Assembly: GCF_009696005.1 (NCBI RefSeq)
Contig: NZ_VUMV01000005.1
Coordinates: forward strand, 62,001 to 126,000
Length of the DNA: 64,000 nucleotides
Direction: 5' to 3'
Source: Bilifractor porci
Lineage (GTDB): Bacteria > Bacillota > Clostridia > Lachnospirales > Lachnospiraceae
The notes under the pieces were generated by a model that did no database searches, had not been told where the DNA came from, and worked only from the letters and a program-made list of their open reading frames with translations. Positions 18,553 to 26,834 of the stretch are shown here, one piece after another; position 1 is the first letter of the stretch; each line of letters begins with the position of its first letter. A program made the position numbers and the translations under genes.

Positions 18553-19833
18553 ATGAAGGTACTTGTCGTAGGAAGCGGCGGCAGAGAACATGCCATTGTA
18601 TGGAAGGCGGCGCAGAGCCCAAGAGTGGATAAAATATACTGCGCGCCCGGAAACGCCGGGATTGCGGAGCTGGCGGAGTGCGTGGACATCAAGGCCATGG
18701 AATTTGACAGACTGGTGGATTTTGCAAAGACAAACGCCATTGATCTGACGATTGTCGGTATGGATGATCCGCTGGTAGGCGGAATTGTGGATGCCTTCGA
18801 GGCGGAGGGACTCCGTGTGTTCGGGCCGCGGAAAAACGCCGCAATCCTGGAGGGCTCCAAGGCCTTTTCCAAGGATCTCATGAAAAAGTATCATATTCCC
18901 ACGGCCGCCTATGAGACTTTTACCGATCCGAAAGAGGCAGTGAAATACCTGGAGACATCCAAATATCCCATTGTCCTGAAGGCGGACGGACTGGCTCTGG
19001 GCAAGGGCGTCCTGATCTGTGAAAACAAGGAACAGGCGCTGGACGGTGTCAGGGAGATCATGGAAGACAAGAAATTCGGTTCCGCCGGCAATAAAATGGT
19101 CGTGGAGGAATTTCTGACCGGAAGAGAGGTATCGGTTCTCTCGTACGTTGACGGAAAAATCGTAAAGACCATGGCCTCCGCGCAGGATCATAAGCGGGCA
19201 AAAGACGGGGATGAAGGGCTGAATACCGGGGGAATGGGTAATTTCTCTCCGACACCGTTCTACACAAAGGAAGTCGACGAGTACTGTCAGAAATACATAT
19301 TCCAGCCGACGGTAGATGCTATGGCCGCGGAGGGACGCCCCTTCAAGGGTGTTATTTTCTTCGGACTGATTCTGACTGCAGACGGGCCGAAGGTTCTGGA
19401 GTACAATGCCAGATTCGGGGATCCGGAAGCGCAGGTGGTGCTTCCGCGTCAGGAGAACGATATTATTGATGTCTGTGAGGCATGTATTGACGGGACGCTG
19501 GATCAGATTGACCTGAAATTTAAGGATGACGCCTGTGTCTGCGTAGTCCTGGCCAGCGACGGCTATCCGGTTTCCTACAAAAAGGGCTATCCCATCCGGG
19601 GGCTGGACAACTTTAAGGGGAAAGACGGCTACTATGTGTTCCATGCGGGTACTGCGTTTAACGAAAAAGGTGAGGTTGTTACCAATGGAGGACGCGTCCT
19701 GGGAGTGACCGCCCTGGGCAAAGATCTCAAAGAAGCCCGTGCCAATGCCTACAAGGCGGTGGACTGGGTTGATTTTGACAACAAATATTACCGTCACGAC
19801 ATCGGACATGCCATCGACGAGTTTCAGGGATAA
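18553..19833 (+). CDS. purD: Phosphoribosylamine-glycine ligase (GAR synthetase)
   Basis: 426 residues, ATG at 18553 after AAGGAGG. ATP-grasp enzyme joining glycine to phosphoribosylamine. VVGSGGREHAIVWKA at the N-terminus, the ATP-grasp loop ADGLALGKGV and the metal-binding EYNARFGDPEAQV are clear. No purH lies between purN and purD, unlike in Bacillus. Confidence 0.98.
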   Translation: MKVLVVGSGGREHAIVWKAAQSPRVDKIYCAPGNAGIAELAECVDIKAMEFDRLVDFAKTNAIDLTIVGMDDPLVGGIVDAFEAEGLRVFGPRKNAAILEGSKAFSKDLMKKYHIPTAAYETFTDPKEAVKYLETSKYPIVLKADGLALGKGVLICENKEQALDGVREIMEDKKFGSAGNKMVVEEFLTGREVSVLSYVDGKIVKTMASAQDHKRAKDGDEGLNTGGMGNFSPTPFYTKEVDEYCQKYIFQPTVDAMAAEGRPFKGVIFFGLILTADGPKVLEYNARFGDPEAQVVLPRQENDIIDVCEACIDGTLDQIDLKFKDDACVCVVLASDGYPVSYKKGYPIRGLDNFKGKDGYYVFHAGTAFNEKGEVVTNGGRVLGVTALGKDLKEARANAYKAVDWVDFDNKYYRHDIGHAIDEFQG

Positions 19834-19868
19834 ACCCGGCCGCGCATGGATTCGATGAGGGATACGCC

Positions 19869-21272
19869 GTGTTTATACAAAATGCGAAAGAGATTCGTCA
19901 GGAAAAACAGCGGGAGAGAGAAATAGCCCGCGAAGAAAAAATACAGGAAAAGCTGGACGAGGAGGAGCAGTTCCGGGAAGAGGAGAGAGCTGCCGCACAG
20001 AAAAGCAGAGAAGAAGAGGAGCAGGAGAAAAAAAGGGGAGAAAAGCAGGCGGAAGCGGAAAAGGAATCCCAGAGGCGCAGAAATCAGCGGCTGAAGGAAA
20101 ATTTCAACCACAAGTACACACAGATTGCCTGGTACGTGGTTATCACAGTTGTCATCATCTACATTCTGTTGAAAATTCTGGATCATCTGGGGGAGATCGG
20201 GGCAGCGATCGGGGCCGGACTGGGCTGGCTGAGCGTCCTTCTGAAACCCCTGATCATCGGATTTGCCATTGCTTATCTGCTGTATCCCCTGGACAATTTT
20301 TTTCAGAGACAGCTGCTTAAAATTCCCTGGTTCCGCAGAAAACGGCTCTCTGCCAGGGGACTTGCCGTCGGAATCACGGCTGTTATTGTGGTGGGCATTA
20401 TTGCCGCTGGTCTGTCTGCCATTGTTTCCACGGTGACCAGAGAACTGACCGTGTTCCACGTGAATGATATTGATAAGCTGTTAAGCAGCCTTCAGTCCTC
20501 CATGAACAGCTTTTACAACAGTGTTATCCGGGTCATGAATAATTTCTCTATTTCCTCGGATCAGCTTGCCGGATACCTGGAACCTCTGCGGACAGCAGTT
20601 GTGGACTGGGCCGGGGATCTTGCGAAATCTGTTGCAGGCGGTGTACGGCACCTCCCCTCTACACTTTCCACAACTGTTTTTGCCATTATCTTCGGCGTCT
20701 ATTTCCAGCTGGACGGAGATGGGCTGAAAAAATACTGGAGTCATGCCCTGAAGGCAATCACGACGTGGAATGCGTATAACAACATCCGGAACTTCTTTCG
20801 GGATGCAGATTCGGTGTTTTCCGGCTACATCCGCGGACAGCTGGTGGATGCTACCTTTATGGCGGTTGTTGTCAGCATCTCTCTGTCCCTGGTAGGCATC
20901 CGATACGCGATCGTCATCGGAATCCTGACAGGCATAGGGAATCTGATTCCGTATGTCGGACCTTTTGTGGCATACGGTTCCACCATTTTCGTCAGCCTTC
21001 TGCACTGGGATCCCAGGAAACTGATCATTGCGCTGATTGTTCTTTTTATCATTCAGACGATAGACGGAAATGTGATTAACCCGAAATTCCTCAGCAACGC
21101 GATAAAAATTCATCCATTGCTTGTTATTGCGTCGCTGATTATCGGAAGTGCCATCGGAGGCTTTCTTGGAATGCTTCTGGCTGTTCCTTGCGGAGCGCTT
21201 GCTAAAATATATTTTGAGAAACTGATCAATTATATTATAAAACGAAGGAAGCTGGAACTTCCGGATGAATAA
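19869..21272 (+). CDS. AI-2E/PerM-family transporter with N-terminal coiled coil
   Basis: 467 residues from a GTG at 19869 (GAGGGA upstream). Residues 1-80 are almost wholly charged (Glu, Lys, Arg, Gln), a long predicted coiled coil. Residues 83-440 hold about eight hydrophobic segments and the family's late motifs, IGILTGIGNLIPYVGPF and VINPKFLSNAIKIHPLLV. The family includes TqsA and sodium/proton antiporter-like members; substrate cannot be told. The N-terminal extension is much longer than usual and is probably cytoplasmic. It follows purD by 35 bases but is unlikely to serve purine synthesis. Confidence 0.88.
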   Translation: MFIQNAKEIRQEKQREREIAREEKIQEKLDEEEQFREEERAAAQKSREEEEQEKKRGEKQAEAEKESQRRRNQRLKENFNHKYTQIAWYVVITVVIIYILLKILDHLGEIGAAIGAGLGWLSVLLKPLIIGFAIAYLLYPLDNFFQRQLLKIPWFRRKRLSARGLAVGITAVIVVGIIAAGLSAIVSTVTRELTVFHVNDIDKLLSSLQSSMNSFYNSVIRVMNNFSISSDQLAGYLEPLRTAVVDWAGDLAKSVAGGVRHLPSTLSTTVFAIIFGVYFQLDGDGLKKYWSHALKAITTWNAYNNIRNFFRDADSVFSGYIRGQLVDATFMAVVVSISLSLVGIRYAIVIGILTGIGNLIPYVGPFVAYGSTIFVSLLHWDPRKLIIALIVLFIIQTIDGNVINPKFLSNAIKIHPLLVIASLIIGSAIGGFLGMLLAVPCGALAKIYFEKLINYIIKRRKLELPDE

Positions 21273-21295
21273 GCTGCTGCGGATTACAGCAGGAA

Positions 21296-21366
21296 GCGGC
21301 ACACAGCGACTTTAACGGAAAGAGCGGAAAATAAATCCGCCGGATCGGGACAGAGCTGTGTGCCGC
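21296..21366 (+). terminator. Long two-tier inverted repeat after the transporter gene
   Basis: GCGGCACACAGC (21296-21307) and GCTGTGTGCCGC (21355-21366) are perfect 12-base arms. Within the 47-base interior GCGGA (21324-21328) pairs with TCCGC (21336-21340). CTTT follows, so it can act as a terminator, though the T-run is short. Confidence 0.6.
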
Positions 21367-21427
21367 CTTTGTACATTTGACAGGAATAACAGCCGTAGAA
21401 GTATTAAGCAGAAGGTAAGGACAGAGT

Positions 21428-21997
21428 ATGAAGAAACATGGTAAGTTAATGATTCTTTTTCCGGGAATCGGCTATACAAATGACAGGCCGCTTCTGTACT
21501 ATACAGGTAAAATGGCTGTTTCGGAATTTGGTTTTACGCTGAAAAGGGTAAGCTACCGCGGACTTCCGGACAAGGTAAAAGGAGATCCGGTCAAAATGAA
21601 GGAGGCGTTTCAGGCGGCTCTGCGTTCAGCAGAGGATGATCTGAAGGAGTTGGATTTTTCTGTGTATTCTGAAATAGTTATGGTTTCCAAGAGCATTGGC
21701 ACGGCGGCAGCCGGAGCATATGCGGAGGGACATGGTCTGTGCTGCAGAAATATTTACTATACCCCGCTGGAGGAGACGTTTTCCAGGATCAGACCAGAGA
21801 GTGGTATTGCTTTTCATGGAACCGCGGATCCGTGGGCAGGTGACGAAGCAGTTATCCGCGGATGTGAAAAAATGCATATACCGCTTACTGTCATAGAAAA
21901 CGCGAATCATTCTCTGGAAACGGGGAATGTGCGGAAGGATATTTCCAATCTGGGGAAGATAATGGAGCAGGTATATCAATTTCTAAGTATGGTATGA
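21428..21997 (+). CDS. Small alpha/beta-hydrolase-like protein
   Basis: 189 residues, ATG at 21428. The order of motifs fits a compact alpha/beta hydrolase: FPGIGYTNDRPLLYY near the N-terminus (oxyanion region), nucleophile Ser in VSKSIGTAAAG (about residue 82), Asp in HGTADPWAG (about 138) and His in ENANHSLETG (about 158). The lid domain is missing. Substrate is unknown; acyl or dienelactone-type hydrolases are possible. It has its own gap upstream containing a long hairpin, so it is probably a separate transcript. Confidence 0.7.
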   Translation: MKKHGKLMILFPGIGYTNDRPLLYYTGKMAVSEFGFTLKRVSYRGLPDKVKGDPVKMKEAFQAALRSAEDDLKELDFSVYSEIVMVSKSIGTAAAGAYAEGHGLCCRNIYYTPLEETFSRIRPESGIAFHGTADPWAGDEAVIRGCEKMHIPLTVIENANHSLETGNVRKDISNLGKIMEQVYQFLSMV

Positions 21998-22038
21998 TCG
22001 AGCTGGAATGATAAGAGAGAGGCTGCAGTGTTAGAGGT

Positions 22039-22626
22039 GTGCAAAGCCAGCCCGTTATTGTGATGGCGGTCATTAATGCGTTTGCGCATCGGCGAATTGA
22101 ATCGGGGCAGAGCGTGGAAGTAGCGGTTTACCGAAGCTTTATTGATATTTACAGTCCGGGAAGATTCCCGGAAGGGATGACTCCGCAGTTGTTTATTGAA
22201 CAGCCGCTTGCCCCGATCCGCCGAAATCCGTTAATCACAAGAACACTGTATTACTCTAAAGATATGGAAAGCTTTGCGACCGGATTGAGGAGGATTCAGG
22301 ATGCTTGTGATAAAGTCGGTTGCAAAGTGGAATATCGTGGAAATGATTATGGATTTACGGTGAGATTCCACCGGCACTGCGGAGAAGGCTGGGGGACAGG
22401 CATGAGTGCCAATGTCCCTCAAGATGTCTCTCAAGATGTCCCTCAAGGGGCAAGTTTGAAGGATAGAATCAGGGATGAAGTTGTCCGGAACAATAAAATA
22501 ACACAATCTGAGCTGGCTGAAAAACTAGGAGTCAGCAGGAAAACGATCAGCAGAAATATGAAAGAAATGCAGGATATTCATTATGTAGGAAGCGGATATA
22601 GCGGACATTGGGAAGTTGAGAGATAA
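22039..22626 (+). pseudogene. 5'-truncated COG2865-type ATP-binding transcriptional regulator
   Basis: The 195-residue frame from a GTG at 22039 begins in the middle of a known fold: MAVINAFAHRRIESG matches the ALINALAHRDY helix of the ATP-binding part of AlbA_2/COG2865 proteins, followed by DIYSPGRFPEGM, then RRNPLI, and a C-terminal winged helix (ITQSELAEKLGVSRKTISR). Full members are about 400-500 residues with an N-terminal AlbA_2 domain, for which there is no coding room upstream of about 22030. It is probably a remnant, although a short expressed protein cannot be excluded. A linker is encoded by tandem 12-base repeats. Confidence 0.65.
22410..22450 (+). repeat. Tandem 12-base repeat within the truncated regulator gene
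   Basis: Three near copies of ATGTCCCTCAAG (22411-22449) encode repeated DVPQ/DVSQ units in the hinge before the winged helix. Such hinge repeats are typical of this family and expand or contract by slippage. Confidence 0.75.
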
Positions 22627-22727
22627 ATGTGCTGCGGGGTTCCAAAAGGTTTTTCAGTTGCCCGTGATAACACGTTGCGATAACTTATATATAGTATCAG
22701 TTTGTATACCCTGTAGAAGCAGGATAG

Positions 22728-22744
22728 CTGAAATCAAATTTCAG
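22728..22744 (+). promoter_or_regulatory. Perfect palindrome CTGAAA-N5-TTTCAG
   Basis: Six-base arms at 22728-22733 and 22739-22744 lie between the truncated regulator and the next gene. Could be an operator or a small hairpin. Confidence 0.3.
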
Positions 22745-22863
22745 TGAATAGAAGATTATCGGTAAAATTCCTTTATGCGATGAGATTCTATCATCTTTTC
22801 TGAAATGGCAACCCAGAACAGGTACGATCTGTGGATAAAGTGAACGAAAGTGGGCGAGTCAAG

Positions 22864-23493
22864 ATGATTAACCGTGAGGATATGCTGGAACTGACGAGAC
22901 GGATGACGCCGGAGCGTGCCTGCTTTACCAGGCTGGCCGGAGCTTATGTGACGGAAGAAGGAGAAATCGAAGATACCTTCAATATCAATTTTCTGAAGCT
23001 CGACGGCTCGCAGAAGGCAAAAAATATCAGGCTGGCAAAAAAGGTCCCGTTTTCCAGAACAAACGACCAGCTGAAGGAATATACCATTCCGGCATCCATG
23101 AAGGGCAGAGACAGTATCTTCCAGCTGCTGACAGCTATGGTGGAATGCCGCCTGAAGAATGACGCGCTTCTGGATGTATTCTATGAGCAGATGATTGATG
23201 CCTACCCTTCAGACAGCCCAAGCGCCATCTTTGTTTTTTCCGGTACTTACGATGTTCCTCTCCGGCGCGCAGACAGGGAATATTTCGAGGAATCCGAGGA
23301 AGTCTACGATTTTATCATCTGTACAATCGGACCGCTGTCCGGGGAATATGAACCGGGAAATCCGGAGTTCGGATTTCTCTATCCGGCCTTCCGCTTCCGC
23401 AGCGCGGACGCAGACCGGATAGATATTTACCACGCAGATCCCGGTAAAATCCAGGAAGGTCTGATGTATAAGCTGACAGGCATGCGGCTGTAG
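22864..23493 (+). CDS. DUF4317-like protein, short form
   Basis: 209 residues from the ATG at 22864; an upstream in-frame GTG at 22831 would add 11. The opening MINREDMLELTRRMTPERA, the following RLAGAYVTEEGEI and the later IFVFSGTYDVPL resemble DUF4317 proteins of Lachnospiraceae as I recall them. The family is usually 350-400 residues, so this copy lacks about the C-terminal 150. No function is known. The ribosome-binding site is weak. It converges on the MATE gene with a gap of six bases, and no terminator fits between them. Confidence 0.6.
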   Translation: MINREDMLELTRRMTPERACFTRLAGAYVTEEGEIEDTFNINFLKLDGSQKAKNIRLAKKVPFSRTNDQLKEYTIPASMKGRDSIFQLLTAMVECRLKNDALLDVFYEQMIDAYPSDSPSAIFVFSGTYDVPLRRADREYFEESEEVYDFIICTIGPLSGEYEPGNPEFGFLYPAFRFRSADADRIDIYHADPGKIQEGLMYKLTGMRL

Positions 23494-23499
23494 CCGGAA

Positions 23500-24864
23500 T
23501 TATACCTGAACGCCGATTTCTTCCGAGACATCTCTCATTACTTTTCGGAAGAAGATATAGGAAATGGTGAGAGAGACAATTTCCGAGATCGGGAAGCACC
23601 ACCAGACATTGTTCAGGTTTCCGGTCAGGGAGAGAAGCCAGGCGGTCGGGATCAGGACAACAAGCTGCCGGCAGACGGAAATAATCAGCGAGTAAATACT
23701 TCTGGAAAATGCCTGGAAAACAGAGCCCAGGACGATGGAAATTGCCGCAATCGGGAAATGGACAGCAATAATCCGAAGAGCAGGGCTTCCGATAGCAAGC
23801 ATCTGGGAGGATGCATTAAAGATTTTCAGAAGCGGTCCCGGAATCAGTTCGAAGCATAAGGTTCCGACTACCATGACAGCAAAGGCCAGTTTCACGGAGA
23901 AGCGCAGCGCCTCCCGGATCCGGTCTGTTTTTTTTGCGCCCAGATTATAGGCCAGAACCGGTATCAGCCCGTTATTCAGTCCGAATACCGGCATGAAGAA
24001 GAAACTCTGGAGCTTGAAATATACACCGAACACGGCGGTTGCCGTCGAAGAGAAGGTGCCTACAATACGGTTCATCAGATACGTCATGATGGATCCGATG
24101 GACATCATCAAAATAGAAGGAACGCCGACAGCATAAATCTGCCGGATCGTCGGTCTGTCAGGATGAATGATTTCACGGAAGGAAAGAGTAATATCGCTGT
24201 TGAATTTTCTGTTCAGAAACAGTCCGAGGACGGATGCAAGGCACTGCCCCAGAACAGTTGCGTAAGCGGCGCCTGCCACTCCCATTTTCGGAAATCCCAG
24301 AAGACCGAAAATCATAATCGGGTCAAAAATCATATTGATCACGGCACCGGTGATCTGCGAGTACATGCTGTAAAGCGTCCGCCCTGTCGCCTGCAGCAGA
24401 CGTTCCAGGGTGATCTGGAAGAAAACGCCGATGGAGAGCGTGCAGCAGATGCGTATGTAAGTGACGCCGTATTCCCGGATAGTCGGATCGGAGGTCTGGG
24501 AAGAGATAAACGGACCGGAGACGGTCAGCCCGATCACCAGAAAAGCCAGAAAACTCAGAAATGCCAGGAACAGGCCGGTATTTGCCGCTTGGTCTGCCTT
24601 CCTGTAGTCTTTTTCTCCCAGTGACCGGGACAGAAGAGCGTTAATACCGACTCCCGTACCGGAAGCGACCGCGATCATCAGATTCTGCAGGGGAAAGGCA
24701 AGCGTGACTGCCGTCAGCGCCGCCTCCGAGATCTGCGAGACGAAAATACTGTCCACAATATTATACAAAGCCTGTACCAGCATGGATACCATCATGGGAA
24801 GGCTCATTGACACAACCAGTTTCTTTACGGGCATGACGCCCATCTTATTTTCCGTACGTTCCAT
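23500..24864 (-). CDS. MATE-family multidrug/toxin exporter
   Basis: 454 residues from the ATG at 24862-24864, chosen for GAGAGGG just upstream; a longer frame starts at 24912. Twelve hydrophobic segments and two internal halves fit the MATE fold: KLVVSMSLPMMVSMLVQALYN at the start with NIVDSIFVSQ, and GLNNGLIPVLAYNLGAKK in the second half. MATE pumps use H+ or Na+ to export cationic drugs or, in some bacteria, metabolites. Substrate cannot be inferred. Separate transcription from the radical SAM gene upstream is likely, since a terminator lies between them. Confidence 0.92.
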   Translation of the reverse strand: MERTENKMGVMPVKKLVVSMSLPMMVSMLVQALYNIVDSIFVSQISEAALTAVTLAFPLQNLMIAVASGTGVGINALLSRSLGEKDYRKADQAANTGLFLAFLSFLAFLVIGLTVSGPFISSQTSDPTIREYGVTYIRICCTLSIGVFFQITLERLLQATGRTLYSMYSQITGAVINMIFDPIMIFGLLGFPKMGVAGAAYATVLGQCLASVLGLFLNRKFNSDITLSFREIIHPDRPTIRQIYAVGVPSILMMSIGSIMTYLMNRIVGTFSSTATAVFGVYFKLQSFFFMPVFGLNNGLIPVLAYNLGAKKTDRIREALRFSVKLAFAVMVVGTLCFELIPGPLLKIFNASSQMLAIGSPALRIIAVHFPIAAISIVLGSVFQAFSRSIYSLIISVCRQLVVLIPTAWLLSLTGNLNNVWWCFPISEIVSLTISYIFFRKVMRDVSEEIGVQV

Positions 24865-24992
24865 AATCCCTCTCTTGTCCGCCCGCCGAAGCAGATGCGG
24901 ATCCTGTATCAAAGAATACGCCGCCTGGCGTATCGCAAAAATGGGAGGAAGTGTCCTGAAGTGCTGTCACTCCTCCACGAAGTTTTTATAAT

Positions 24993-25068
24993 CGGCAGAC
25001 AACAAAAATGTGATTTACGAAAAACGGATGTTCTCGTAAATCACATAAAGCCGGTGTTCTGCCGACAT
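24993..25068 (-). terminator. Nested double hairpin terminator of the radical SAM gene
   Basis: On the minus strand an inner stem ATGTGATTTACGA/TCGTAAATCACAT is followed by TTTTTG, a typical intrinsic terminator. An outer stem, TCGGCAGAACA/TGT-TGTCTGCCGA, encloses it. It lies 45-120 bases below the stop at 25112. Confidence 0.8.
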
Positions 25069-25111
25069 CTGTTAAAGCACATTCCTCATGCCCGTCTGCG
25101 GGCAGAACCGC

Positions 25112-26503
25112 TTATTCCGCGTGAGAAGAGGTGTGCGCCTTATAATCCGGATGATTGGAGCTCCAGAGCTTTTCTGCCACAGGTGCCCAGTTCTTTGCGT
25201 AGTCCTCGACCTTGTCAGTCAGATGCTCCACGGATTCCGGATCCAGCATATCCGTGCTCTTGGCGCCGGTTTCTTCTACCATGGCACGCAGCTTATTCGG
25301 ATTCTCCAGGAACGGGCAGGGCTGAAGCAGGTTCTCGTTAAACGGCTGCTGCTGGTGATATGCCTTGAACAGCGGCTGCTGCAGACACTCCAGAAGACTC
25401 TTGTCATGGATATTCGCAGAGGAGTAGTGGATAAATACGCAGGGCTCCACATCTCCGCGCGGATTGATATGGCAATACGCCTTTCCTCCGGCGATACATC
25501 CGGACACCCACTCTCCGTCATTCTGGAAATCCATCAGGAAGATTTCTTTTCCGCCCTGGTATCCGCGGACCTCACGGATCCGGTGATACATATACTCACG
25601 CTGCTCCGGAGTAGGAACCAGATCCATGGTGGCATCGTTGCCCACCGGCATAAAGTGGAAGTACCAGCTGAAAAGGACACCCTTGTCAATCAGGAAATCC
25701 AGGAACTCGTCGCTGGTAACTGCCTTATAGTTCGCGCTGGTGTAGCAGATAGATGTTCCGTAAGGAAGCTTGTTCTTGCGGAGCAGATCCATGGTACTCA
25801 TGATCTTGGCAAAAACACCCTTGCCGCGGCGGGCGTCGGTCGCGTCGTCCAGACCTTCTACAGACATGGACAGAACGATGTTCTTGCACTCTCTCATGTC
25901 ATCACAGAACTGCTGGTCTACCAGCGTTCCGTTTGTAAAGATCATGAAACCGCAGTCCTTGTGCTTTTTCGCAAGCGAGACAATATCTTTTTTGCGAATC
26001 AGCGGTTCGCCTCCGGTCAGTACATAGCCATGTGTGCCAAGCGCCTTGCCCTCGGTGACAATTTTATCCATATCCTCATAAGAAAGATTCAGGGTACGGC
26101 TGTATTCGGAAGCCCAGCAGCCGGTGCAGTGCAGATTGCAGGCGCTGGTCGGATCAAACAGGATGACCCACGGAATGTTAATTCCGTATTTCTTGACATT
26201 TTTCTGGGTCTCATGGTAGCCGATGTATCCGGTTTCAAAACCGAAGGACAGGAACAGACCCTTGACAACCTCCGGATCCACATCGCGCAGGACACGGTCG
26301 AAGAAATTGGGCCATTTCATACCGGGCTTGAAATTGTTTTTCAGGTTTTCAAAAGCCTCCGGACGCCAGGTATCTCCCAGAAACTTGGATGCCACATCAA
26401 TGATCTTCAGATAGCCGTCTTCCTTGTTGGCCGTCTTGATGACCTGATCCAGCGCTATTTCAAAGGCTTTTCTCTCTGCGGCATGTACGATTTTATTTGG
26501 CAT
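25112..26503 (-). CDS. Radical SAM protein with SPASM-like C-terminal cluster region (paralogue 1)
   Basis: 463 residues from the ATG at 26501-26503, after GGAGGAG. The SAM-cluster motif is CNLHCTGC (C122, C126, C129), followed by the SAM-contact VLTGGEPLIRK. A C-terminal region with SGCIAGG, DVEPCVF and LLQPCPFLENP gives three more conserved cysteines, as in SPASM/twitch domains that bind auxiliary Fe-S clusters. About 110 helical residues precede the barrel. The same family occurs again at 39478-40950. The reaction is unknown to me. It is divergent from an AraC-type regulator, which suggests control by it. Confidence 0.85.
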   Translation of the reverse strand: MPNKIVHAAERKAFEIALDQVIKTANKEDGYLKIIDVASKFLGDTWRPEAFENLKNNFKPGMKWPNFFDRVLRDVDPEVVKGLFLSFGFETGYIGYHETQKNVKKYGINIPWVILFDPTSACNLHCTGCWASEYSRTLNLSYEDMDKIVTEGKALGTHGYVLTGGEPLIRKKDIVSLAKKHKDCGFMIFTNGTLVDQQFCDDMRECKNIVLSMSVEGLDDATDARRGKGVFAKIMSTMDLLRKNKLPYGTSICYTSANYKAVTSDEFLDFLIDKGVLFSWYFHFMPVGNDATMDLVPTPEQREYMYHRIREVRGYQGGKEIFLMDFQNDGEWVSGCIAGGKAYCHINPRGDVEPCVFIHYSSANIHDKSLLECLQQPLFKAYHQQQPFNENLLQPCPFLENPNKLRAMVEETGAKSTDMLDPESVEHLTDKVEDYAKNWAPVAEKLWSSNHPDYKAHTSSHAE

Positions 26504-26594
26504 AGTGCAACTCCTCCTCGCATGTCCATTCAGACGTATAATCAATCAGACCATTCATCCGGATGAGCGTCTTTTATAATCTCATATGCTGAAA

Positions 26595-26623
26595 ATTATA
26601 AAGAAAACAAAAAAGAAAGTCGA
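26595..26623 (-). promoter_or_regulatory. Promoter of radical SAM gene 1
   Basis: On the minus strand TCGACT (26618-26623), 17 bases, TATAAT (26595-26600). The leader to the ATG is about 85 bases. Confidence 0.6.
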
Positions 26624-26643
26624 GCAGGGCTTGTTCAATACGC

Positions 26644-26671
26644 TGGGACAGATAGTGAAAAATGTCCGAAA
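26644..26671 (-). promoter_or_regulatory. Spaced dyad motif shared by both radical SAM promoters (copy 1)
   Basis: On the minus strand it reads TTTCGGAC, 13 bases, TGTCCCA. The same 8+7 bases with the same 13-base gap stand before the paralogue at 39393-39420. GGAC and GTCC make an inverted pair. It lies 43 bases upstream of the -10. Confidence 0.55.
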
Positions 26672-26834
26672 AGTCTACAGATTTTTTAAACTGGGCAATG
26701 TTGGAAAAGATGGAGAAAAGCTTGTCGGCGCACTTTTTTTTTACTAAACTATATTAGGTACATTTTCATACAGCCGGTTTTTCGGGGAATATTAAATCAG
26801 GCCCGGCAGGTCTGCCGCAGGGCATGAATATCTT

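Larger units (their letters stand above)
26504..26834. other. 331-base divergent intergenic region between radical SAM gene and araC-type gene
   Basis: It is AT-rich and holds the minus-strand promoter of the radical SAM gene, the spaced motif shared with the second radical SAM gene, and a plus-strand stretch with TTGTCG (26722-26727) and TATATT (26750-26755) that may drive the regulator. No ORF or structured RNA was seen. Confidence 0.6.

Noticed and set aside
22410-22450. CRISPR-like short repeats
   Set aside because: The 12-base repeats are contiguous, without spacers, and lie in frame in a protein hinge.
25088-26566. A 492-codon plus-strand frame opposite radical SAM gene 1
   Set aside because: The minus strand carries the CxxxCxxC and SPASM-like motifs and a good ribosome-binding site; the opposite frame has none.
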